The position numbers and the translations under genes are program-made. Below the pieces are notes generated by a model, which worked only from the letters and a program-made list of their open reading frames with translations, searched no databases and was not told the DNA's origin. From an uncultured Bacilli bacterium (GTDB lineage Bacteria > Bacillota_I > Bacilli_A > RF39 > UBA660), in the NCBI GenBank assembly GCA_947589535.1, contig CANQAS010000005.1:1-48251 (forward strand): a stretch of DNA of 48,251 nt, written 5' to 3'. Positions within the stretch are counted from its first letter, which is position 1, and each line of letters starts with the position of its first letter. Below are positions 30,716-38,435 of the stretch, piece after piece.

Positions 30716-30777
30716 CTTTTATTTTCACTAATTGGTATTATAGCAAGTGTTTGCGCATTTATTTCATACTCATTCAT
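30634..30777 (-). pseudogene. Chimeric comK'-'dnaN in-frame mini-ORF (47 aa)
   Basis: MNEYEINAQTLAIIPISENKSNDVQPIIINDEKDETLLQLILPIKTY*: ComK N-terminus fused in frame to the last ~26 residues of DnaN; RBS and start context duplicated. Confidence 0.93.
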
Positions 30778-30859
30778 ATCCAAAACCTTCCCTTTCAAAA
30801 ATATTTAGCTCTGTTATCAATAAAATTTCTAAAAATATTGTCAGATTTTATAATAAAAA
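30714..30859. repeat. Direct repeat C, copy 2: comK promoter region plus N-terminal codons
   Basis: See 29711-29857. Confidence 0.93.
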
Positions 30860-30866
30860 GAAGATG

Positions 30867-31691
30867 TTATTTCTTCTTTTCATACTTTTTCTTTAGATAT
30901 TTACTTCTTTCTCTATTTCTAGAAATTAAGTTTTCTCTACTATTATATATATCAACTAATTCTTTTCTACAATTATCTTCTAAAAATTTTCCAATGCCTA
31001 AGTTAGAAAAACCTTTCTCACGCATTAATAAAACCAATTCATGGGTTTTGTTTGTATAATATTGAGAATTACTTATTACATTAACATATGACTTAAATAT
31101 ATTTTTATTAAACTCTATATTTTTCAAATAAAGTTTACCATCATTATATTTAATAAATTCTTCTATAGCATTTATAATTATATTTTTAAAACTTTCCGCA
31201 TCCATGACATCATCCATGACATATTGTTTGTTAACAACTATAAGTCTATGGAATTTAGTTCCTGCTACAAAATTATTATCATCTACAAATAACTTTGCTA
31301 TTGTTTTTGATCCCATATACATAGTTTGAATTTCAAAACCATTTTTTTTAATATATTTTAAAGTATCTGCAATCACATCTTTGTTGTATAATTTATCAAT
31401 CTCCATATCATGTAATTCAGAAACTCCTATATCAAATTTTTGGGTAAAATTATTTTTAATAATTTTTTTACCATTATATGGTTGTAAAAGTTTATAATTT
31501 TCATCTATTAATCCAATTTTCATTAAACTTTCTTTAATCTCTTTTTTTGCTACTTCTGGATTTGTGTTATATAAATCTTTAAGATAAGCTAAATATTGTT
31601 TCATTTCTTCTATTAAAATATACTTATTTTTATACTTTGGATTTTTAGGATTATATTCATTAAAAAAGGTTTTATCTGTTGATTTAATCAT
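30867..31691 (-). CDS. Hypothetical protein (274 aa), accessory cargo between repeats
   Basis: Long ORF with RBS (AAGAAAGG) and TATAAT-like box upstream; Lys-rich C-terminus; no family recognised. Confidence 0.75.
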   Translation of the reverse strand: MIKSTDKTFFNEYNPKNPKYKNKYILIEEMKQYLAYLKDLYNTNPEVAKKEIKESLMKIGLIDENYKLLQPYNGKKIIKNNFTQKFDIGVSELHDMEIDKLYNKDVIADTLKYIKKNGFEIQTMYMGSKTIAKLFVDDNNFVAGTKFHRLIVVNKQYVMDDVMDAESFKNIIINAIEEFIKYNDGKLYLKNIEFNKNIFKSYVNVISNSQYYTNKTHELVLLMREKGFSNLGIGKFLEDNCRKELVDIYNSRENLISRNRERSKYLKKKYEKKK

Positions 31692-31734
31692 ATTAAAATT
31701 CCTTTCTTATTTAATTATACCATGCAGTAAATAA

Positions 31735-31837
31735 GAAAACTAGCTTTTTGCTAGTTTAATAAGTCTTAATAGGTAATATTAATTGTAATAAAGTTTCATC
31801 TTTTTCATCATTTATTATAATAGGTTGAACATCATTA
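31735..31837. repeat. Direct repeat D, copy 1: dnaN 3' end plus terminator
   Basis: See 30613-30715; contains ctagcttttt-gctag hairpin. Confidence 0.95.
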
Positions 31838-32877
31838 TTAAATTTTAATATTACGTTTTTACTTTCAACCGTTCTAATAGCATCCATCATAAATCTAGAT
31901 GAGAAAGCTATCTTTATATTTTTATCATTATTTTTTTCTACGTCAATCTTTTCTTCTACTCTACCTATTTCAGGAGAATTAGATGAAACAATAACTTCTT
32001 TATCTTCACATTCAAATTTAACAATGTTTTTATCTTTTTCACTAGTAAGTAATGATGCTCTATCTATTACGTTATAAAATTCATTAGCATTAGCTTTTAC
32101 TTCAAGTTCAAATGATGCTGGAATTAATCGATTAACATCTGGAAATGTTCCAGAAAGTACCCTGCTTTGAAATAATGTATTATCAAATTTAAATAAAACT
32201 TTATTAGTAAAGATATGCATTTCAATATTATCATCTGTTTCTTCTAATATCTTAGTCAATTCAATTAAGTTTTTACCAGGTATTACAATGTTTAATTCTT
32301 CATTTACTTTAGTACCTAATAAAGTATACTTTTTAGCAAGTCTATATGAATCAGTTGCTATTGCTTCTAATTTATCTTCAAATATCTTAAAATTTATACC
32401 AGTAAGTATTGGTCTTGTTTCTTGTGTTGATACTGCAAATGATGTTTTATTAATTAAATTTTTAAATTCTGATTTTTTTAATATAATTGGATCCTTCTTT
32501 TCTTCTATGTTTAAATTAGGAAATTCAGAAGATTCCATACAGTTTAAATTAAATTCAGAGTTTCCACATGAAATTAATACTTTTATATTATCTAAAAGTT
32601 CAATACTAACTATTCTACCTTCTAACTTTCTTATTATTTCTAATATATATTTACCTTGTATAACAGTACTTCCTGTTTCTGTTACTTCTTCTAATTTACT
32701 TTTATCAACAAATGTTTCAATACTTATATCATTATCACTGGCACTTAGGAATAAACCTTCACTAGTTAAATTAAATTTTATACCTGATAATACAGGAATT
32801 AAGTTTTTACTTGATAAAGCTTTACTTACTTGTGATAAACTATGAAGTAAAACTTCTTTTCTAATACTAAATTTCAT
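31756..32877 (-). CDS. dnaN: DNA polymerase III beta sliding clamp
   Basis: MKFSIRKEVLLHSLSQVSKALSSKNLIPVLSGIKF; 373 aa; downstream of dnaA. Confidence 0.97.
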   Translation of the reverse strand: MKFSIRKEVLLHSLSQVSKALSSKNLIPVLSGIKFNLTSEGLFLSASDNDISIETFVDKSKLEEVTETGSTVIQGKYILEIIRKLEGRIVSIELLDNIKVLISCGNSEFNLNCMESSEFPNLNIEEKKDPIILKKSEFKNLINKTSFAVSTQETRPILTGINFKIFEDKLEAIATDSYRLAKKYTLLGTKVNEELNIVIPGKNLIELTKILEETDDNIEMHIFTNKVLFKFDNTLFQSRVLSGTFPDVNRLIPASFELEVKANANEFYNVIDRASLLTSEKDKNIVKFECEDKEVIVSSNSPEIGRVEEKIDVEKNNDKNIKIAFSSRFMMDAIRTVESKNVILKFNNDVQPIIINDEKDETLLQLILPIKTY

Positions 32878-32919
32878 AATTTTTTTCTCCTTTATTATAT
32901 AATGTATTTTTATTATTAC

Positions 32920-33017
32920 TGTGGATAATGTGGAAAAGTCTAATTTTCTTTATATTTTAAGGAAAATTCTTTCTTTTTAATCCACATACCCTGATGAAAA
33001 ATACCCCTTTATTCCAC
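32920..33017. promoter_or_regulatory. DnaA boxes in the dnaA-dnaN intergenic region
   Basis: TGTGGATAA (32920-32928), TGTGGAAAA (32930-32938), and near-match TATTCCACA (33009-33017). Confidence 0.7.
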
Positions 33018-33020
33018 AAG

Positions 33021-34373
33021 TTATTTTATTTTACTTTTTAAAGTGTCTATTACTTCTTTAAACTGTGGATTAGTTTTTAGTTCATTATCTATCTTATCCA
33101 CAGAATGCATGACCGTTGAATGATCTCTTCCACCGAATTGAATTCCTATTTTTGGGAAAGATTCATCAGTTAATGTTCTACATAAGTATATTGCCACTTG
33201 TCTTGGAAATGCTATATCTGCCTTTCTTTTCTTTGATTTAATATCTTCAACCGTTATATTGTAATATTCAGCAACTACTTGTTGTATTTTTTGAATATTA
33301 TTTTTAACAAATGAAGACTTAGATAGGTAATCTTTTAAAGCTTCAATTGCTAAGTTAAGGTCTATATTATTTGTGTTAAACATTGCTGCGTAAGCGATAA
33401 CCCTTGTTAAAGCTCCTTCCAGTTGTCTAACATCGGAATCACAGTTATTAGCAATGTAAGCGATAACATCATCACTTACCTCTCCTTCCATGTTTTGACC
33501 TATTATTTTCTTCTTTAATATTTCAACACGCATTTCATATTCTGGTGGATAAATATTAACGCTTAATCCCCAGTTAAATCTTGTTCTTAACCTATCTTCT
33601 AATTTCTTTAAATCATCAGGAGATCTATCAGAAGAAATAATAATTTGTTTATTATCATCATATAAATTATTAAAGGTGTTGAAAAACTCTTGTTGTGTTT
33701 GAGTTGCACCACCTAAAAACTGAATATCATCAATTATTAGGACATCTACCCCACGATATTTATTTTTAAAACTATCAATGTAACTAAAGTTTGTACCAGA
33801 TTCGTCTTTCTTATTTAAATTAAGAAAGTCCGAAATAAATTGTTCACTAGTTACGTATAGAACCTTTTTATTTGAATTTTCAATAATGAAATTACCAATC
33901 GCATGCATCAAATGTGTTTTTCCAAGTCCACTACTACCATAAATAAATAAAGGATTATAGGTTTTACCTGGATTTTCTGCAACTGATACAGCAGCCATGT
34001 AAGCAAATTTATTACTCTCACCTGTTATAAAAGAGTCAAACGTATATTTAGGATTAAGATTTGATTTTTCTGGTGTATTAAGCGGAACTCCTATGTTTTC
34101 CATAGGAATATTTACTGGATCTTTAACTTCATCTTCAAAAACGAATTCAAAATCAAAGCTAGTATTAGTTATTTCACTAAATACATCAGATATTGTTTGG
34201 TACCAAGTTTCTTGCAAACTCTTTTTTTGTAATGGTGAGTCTACAAGTATTTTAGCAACATTATTATCAAGTGATACTAGTTTAGTATTTTTAAACCAAG
34301 TATCATATGACAGGTTAGATATCTTTGGTTTAATTTTTTCAAGGAAATTATCCCATAGACTATCTATGTTCAT
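33021..34373 (-). CDS. dnaA: Chromosomal replication initiator DnaA
   Basis: NPLFIYGSSGLGKTHLMHAIGN; DVLIIDDIQFL; C-terminal FGGRDHSTVMHSVDKI. Confidence 0.98.
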   Translation of the reverse strand: MNIDSLWDNFLEKIKPKISNLSYDTWFKNTKLVSLDNNVAKILVDSPLQKKSLQETWYQTISDVFSEITNTSFDFEFVFEDEVKDPVNIPMENIGVPLNTPEKSNLNPKYTFDSFITGESNKFAYMAAVSVAENPGKTYNPLFIYGSSGLGKTHLMHAIGNFIIENSNKKVLYVTSEQFISDFLNLNKKDESGTNFSYIDSFKNKYRGVDVLIIDDIQFLGGATQTQQEFFNTFNNLYDDNKQIIISSDRSPDDLKKLEDRLRTRFNWGLSVNIYPPEYEMRVEILKKKIIGQNMEGEVSDDVIAYIANNCDSDVRQLEGALTRVIAYAAMFNTNNIDLNLAIEALKDYLSKSSFVKNNIQKIQQVVAEYYNITVEDIKSKKRKADIAFPRQVAIYLCRTLTDESFPKIGIQFGGRDHSTVMHSVDKIDNELKTNPQFKEVIDTLKSKIK

Positions 34374-34380
34374 AATACCC

Positions 34381-34770
34381 TCCTTTCCCCCTATAAAACG
34401 AGCTATTTACATATATTTTACCAAAAAAACTGTGGAAAAACAACGTATATTATGTAAATATATTTTTCCACAACAGTTTTCCACAACTATTTTTGTTTTA
34501 TATCAACAAAAAATGACAAAATCCACCTTTCCACAAAAATATTTATTAACATGAAATTTATTAACATATAATACTTTTCCACAAGTTGTTAATAATTAGT
34601 TTATTTATTATATAATATATAAAAAAATAAATGAAAATCTGTGGAAAAGTATGTTATTAATTTTTTTTTAAATATTTATAATTGTTGAAAAATTATTGTT
34701 CAATATTTTAAAAAACATGCATATTTGCTAAAATAAATATAAAAAAGATATATTGTGGAAAGTATGTCTA
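34381..34770. promoter_or_regulatory. Probable oriC: DnaA-box cluster with AT-rich segment
   Basis: TTTTCCACA/TGTGGAAAA at 34431, 34464, 34477, 34575, 34640; one-mismatch boxes at 34527 (CTTTCCACA) and 34754 (TGTGGAAAG); AT-rich 34590-34680; gene orientation diverges here. Confidence 0.88.
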
Positions 34771-34964
34771 ACTTTCAAAAAATGCTAAAACAATTAAATG
34801 CTCCATATAAAAAAAGAATATGAAGTTTTTAGTAATGTAATACATAAAAGTAAAGATGCATCGGTGTTTTTATATTCTGATATTGATTATATAGTAAAAT
34901 ATGAAAATAAAATGATATAACATTTATTTTATAAAAGAATAATTGTAACTGTATATTAAAAAGG

Positions 34965-34993
34965 TTGACAATTATAAAAATTAACCTTATAAT
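34965..34993 (+). promoter_or_regulatory. Consensus sigma-A promoter of rpmH
   Basis: TTGACA (34965-34970), 17-nt spacer, TATAAT (34988-34993). Confidence 0.85.
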
Positions 34994-35040
34994 ATTCGTG
35001 TTTATAAAAAAGAAAAACGAAAAAAGTTGGAGGTGGAAAT

Positions 35041-35169
35041 ATGAAAAGAACTTTTCAACCAAATAATCATAAGAGAAAAAAAATTCATGGTTTTTTTGCT
35101 AGAAAATTAGCAGGAACTGGTGTAATGAACAAAAGAAGAGCAAAAGGACGCAAGAAATTATCAGCATAA
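35041..35169 (+). CDS. rpmH: 50S ribosomal protein L34 (42 aa)
   Basis: [53 protein letters not shown]; absent from the ORF track because it is short. Confidence 0.95.
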   Translation: MKRTFQPNNHKRKKIHGFFARKLAGTGVMNKRRAKGRKKLSA

Positions 35170-35171
35170 TT

Positions 35172-35197
35172 CCACTTATATTTATAAGTGGTTTTTT
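35172..35197 (+). terminator. rpmH-rnpA intergenic terminator/attenuator
   Basis: ccacttat-attt-ataagtgg followed by TTTTTT. Confidence 0.8.
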
Positions 35198-35220
35198 GTT
35201 ATTAGAAAGGTGGTAAGCGT

Positions 35221-35541
35221 ATGAAGAAGATTAATATAGTTAAAGAAAAAAAAGATTTTGATAAAGCTTTTAAATTAAGAAATCAAATAAAGAGTAAATA
35301 CGCTTATATATATATTAAGGATAATGATGTTAATGTTCCTAGGTTTGGTATATGCGTTTCAAAAAAATTAGGAAAGGCACATACTAGAAATTTATTAAAA
35401 AGAAGAGTAAAGGATATAATCGATAAATCTAAGTTGCAATTTAAATCTAAAGATTATATAATTGTATTAAAGAAAAGTGCTAGTTGCGCTGAGTATTTAG
35501 AATTAAAAGAAGATTTAATTCAGGTATTTAAAAATTTATAA
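35221..35541 (+). CDS. rnpA: Ribonuclease P protein component
   Basis: PRFGICVSKKLGKAHTRNLLKRRVKDI signature. Confidence 0.95.
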   Translation: MKKINIVKEKKDFDKAFKLRNQIKSKYAYIYIKDNDVNVPRFGICVSKKLGKAHTRNLLKRRVKDIIDKSKLQFKSKDYIIVLKKSASCAEYLELKEDLIQVFKNL

Positions 35542-35555
35542 AGGAGAATAGCTAG

Positions 35556-36551
35556 ATGAAGAAACTTAGAAAAATAAGTAAAGTATTGATAGTTTTTTTA
35601 CTAGTTTTTTTATTAACTGGTTGTACTAAACAGTTAACAGTTGAAAAAATTAATAATAAAGGTAAAAAAACAAAAACAGTTGTAAGATATATAAAAGGTA
35701 AGGAAGCAACAGGTCAATCATTAACAGAAAACATATTATGTAGGCCTGAAAACAAAGAATTAGTAAGTCTATATAACGAAAATGGTGTTAAGACTGATAA
35801 ATTAACAGAGTGTTCTAAATTTATTCCAAGTATTAAAGCAAGTGAAGGGTTATGGGATAATATTTTTATTAAACCACTTTCATGGGTAATTTTAAAGTTA
35901 GGATATTTAGTTAAGAACTTTGGTTTAGCAGTTATGCTTGCAGGGCTTTTTATAAGATTAATATTATTTCCTGTTACTAAAAAAAGTGCAATGCAATCTG
36001 AAAACATGCAAAAAGCTCAACCAGAACTTCAAAGACTAGAAAAAAAGTATGCTAATAAAACTGATGATCAACAAGCAATGATGCAAAAATCTCAGGAAAT
36101 GATGGCAATATATAAGAAGTATAATATTTCGTTATTTTCTGGTTGCATAGTAGCATTTATTCAATTACCATTGTTTATTGCATTTTTAGAAGCAATAAAT
36201 AGAACACCAGCTATATTCGAAGGAAACTTTTTAGGATTGCAACTTGGTACAACACCATGGTTTGCATTGGCTCAAGGAAAGATTTGGTATATAATAATTC
36301 CGATAATTGTATTTTTAGTAACATTATTTTCATTAAAGAATAGTGGAAGTCAATTATCCGATGATTCTAACAATCCTGCGATGGGATCTACTAAAATGAT
36401 GATGAACATGATGGTTATAATAATTACAATTAGTTCATTTCAATTATCAACCGCAATTGGATTATATTGGATAGTATCAAGTTTATTTACTATTATTCAA
36501 AATGCGTTAGTAAAAAAAGGAAGTGGTAATAGTGCTAGAATTAAAAAGTAA
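35556..36551 (+). CDS. yidC: Membrane protein insertase YidC/SpoIIIJ
   Basis: Lipobox LLTGC; IKPLSWVILKLG; AGLFIRLILFPVTKKSAMQSENMQKAQPELQRLEKKY. Confidence 0.95.
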   Translation: MKKLRKISKVLIVFLLVFLLTGCTKQLTVEKINNKGKKTKTVVRYIKGKEATGQSLTENILCRPENKELVSLYNENGVKTDKLTECSKFIPSIKASEGLWDNIFIKPLSWVILKLGYLVKNFGLAVMLAGLFIRLILFPVTKKSAMQSENMQKAQPELQRLEKKYANKTDDQQAMMQKSQEMMAIYKKYNISLFSGCIVAFIQLPLFIAFLEAINRTPAIFEGNFLGLQLGTTPWFALAQGKIWYIIIPIIVFLVTLFSLKNSGSQLSDDSNNPAMGSTKMMMNMMVIIITISSFQLSTAIGLYWIVSSLFTIIQNALVKKGSGNSARIKK

Positions 36552-37155
36552 AACTTATGAAGGTAAAAATAAAGATGAAGTTTTAAATAAGGCATTAGCA
36601 GAGCTTAATGCTTCGGAAACAGAAGTTTATTATGATGTTAAAGAAGAAGTTTCAGGTGGTTTATTTAAATCAAAAAGATATGTAGTAAATGTAGTTTTAA
36701 AAGAAGACGTAGTTGAATACATTAAATCTTATTTAAAAGAAATCACATCTTTAATGGGAATAGAAGTTGAATTTGAAACTCAAAAAAGAGAAAATTACAT
36801 TAAAGTTAATATGATATCTGATAATAGTTCTATATTAATAGGTAAAAATGGAAGAACAATGTCATCATTACAAGACTTACTAAGACAATCTATTCAAAGT
36901 AAAATAGGATCTAGAGTAAACGTAATATTAGATACGAATGATTATAAAGAAAAGCAACAAAGAAATATAGAAAAATTAGCCATTAAACTTGCTAAAGATG
37001 TTGTAAAAACAGGAATAGAAGTTAAAATGGATAGAATGAATTCTTTTGAAAGACGACTTGTCCATAATAAACTAACTAATTTTAAAGGTGTTACAACGGA
37101 AAGTACTGGGGAAGAACCTAATAGATGCGTAGTAATTAAGCCGGTAGAGAAATAA
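36532..37155 (+). CDS. jag: Jag/KhpB RNA-binding protein (Jag-N, KH, R3H)
   Basis: SKTYEGKNKDEVLNKALAEL; GKNGRTMSSLQDLLRQ; SFERRLVHNKLTNFKGVTTESTGEEPNRCVVI; likely GTG start at 36532, overlapping yidC. Confidence 0.93.
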   Translation: MLELKSKTYEGKNKDEVLNKALAELNASETEVYYDVKEEVSGGLFKSKRYVVNVVLKEDVVEYIKSYLKEITSLMGIEVEFETQKRENYIKVNMISDNSSILIGKNGRTMSSLQDLLRQSIQSKIGSRVNVILDTNDYKEKQQRNIEKLAIKLAKDVVKTGIEVKMDRMNSFERRLVHNKLTNFKGVTTESTGEEPNRCVVIKPVEK

Positions 37156-37172
37156 ATATATTTCTCTTTTTT
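37146..37172 (+). terminator. Terminator after jag
   Basis: agagaaat...atttctct followed by T8. Confidence 0.75.
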
Positions 37173-37193
37173 TTAATTTATATAGTATAATAA

Positions 37194-38435
37194 ATGGGAA
37201 TGGGTGGTAATATGGCATTAGAAAAAATAAAAAAGTTTTTTGTTGCTAGTACATGTGGTGTTATAATTATTGGATCCATTGCTGGGTGTACCAACTATGA
37301 ATTACATAAAAGTAATCCGTTTAATGGTAGTGAGATTTCTTGTAGTGACTTTTTAATTGATTTAAAAGTAGAGAGAGCCATAGATGATATTTTTAGTGAA
37401 TCTCAAGATTTTAACATAAAAAATATGTCTGAGAGTGAACTAAAGGCGTATTTATTATATGATGCTATTATTAATAACTCGAATTTAAAAGAAGAAGAAA
37501 AACAGAAATTTGCTTTTTTAATTGATGAGTGGAAAAATAATGAATATTTAGATTATGAGACATTGTATAAAAGATTAAATACTTTAAAAATAGAAAGAAA
37601 TGTTAATTTTAAAGGTACAAATATTTTAGAACAATATGATAGAAAACAAAATATAATTAGACTATCAGAAGTTGATAAAAATATATATCAAACAAAAGAA
37701 GAGCAAGAAAAAAGATATAATCAAATACTTAGTAGAACTACACACGGTGGAGGGCATTCTACTAGAACTAGTGAAATAAAACAAGGTGAAGAATGGCTAG
37801 AAGAAGCATATTGTAGTATCATAGATGCAGAAGCAACAGGATTAGATTGGGATTATAGATTATGTACAAATACGGTTAGGTTTTTATGTGAAATATTAGG
37901 AAGGGAAGAAGGCGCAGACGTAGTTCGAGAAGCTAGACAAAAAGGTGATATAACTATTTTAACATCAGCACTAACCAATAAAGGTATTTCTGAAAGTATC
38001 TGCATAGAATTATATGAAATAGAAGAGGCATATAAAGATTTAACTCAGGAATTATCATCTGATAAAGTAAAAGAAAAAAGATTAGATTTATCAAATAAAG
38101 CTGCTAGTATACTTGCGCAAATGTATGATATTGTAAATAATTTTCCTGATAAAGAAACATATAATGTTAAAATATTGCTTTCTGCTATAAAAAAAGACCA
38201 TAAATTAGATTTAAGTAAGTATAAATTTTATTATTTTAATTCGGAAAAAAAAGAATTATATCCTAATTTTGTTATGGTAGATGGTAATTATATAATTTAT
38301 TATGAGGATTATATGATGTACGAATATAAAATTAATGAGGATAATGAAGAAACTTTAGTTACTGCGGAAAGTATTTCAGATAGAGATACACTAGATTATG
38401 CTTTAAGTTATTCAAACTTAAAAGAAAGGAGATAA
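37194..38435 (+). CDS. Predicted lipoprotein, possible degenerate zinc-metallopeptidase-like protein
   Basis: Signal peptide with lipobox (GSIAGC), THGGGH and downstream GEEWLEEAYCSIIDAE; inserted between jag and mnmE. Confidence 0.6.
   Translation: MGMGGNMALEKIKKFFVASTCGVIIIGSIAGCTNYELHKSNPFNGSEISCSDFLIDLKVERAIDDIFSESQDFNIKNMSESELKAYLLYDAIINNSNLKEEEKQKFAFLIDEWKNNEYLDYETLYKRLNTLKIERNVNFKGTNILEQYDRKQNIIRLSEVDKNIYQTKEEQEKRYNQILSRTTHGGGHSTRTSEIKQGEEWLEEAYCSIIDAEATGLDWDYRLCTNTVRFLCEILGREEGADVVREARQKGDITILTSALTNKGISESICIELYEIEEAYKDLTQELSSDKVKEKRLDLSNKAASILAQMYDIVNNFPDKETYNVKILLSAIKKDHKLDLSKYKFYYFNSEKKELYPNFVMVDGNYIIYYEDYMMYEYKINEDNEETLVTAESISDRDTLDYALSYSNLKERR

Noticed and set aside
34829-35062. 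Minus-strand 77-aa ORF over the rpmH promoter
   Set aside because: Antisense to a consensus promoter and rpmH; low-complexity Phe/Ile composition; no RBS support.
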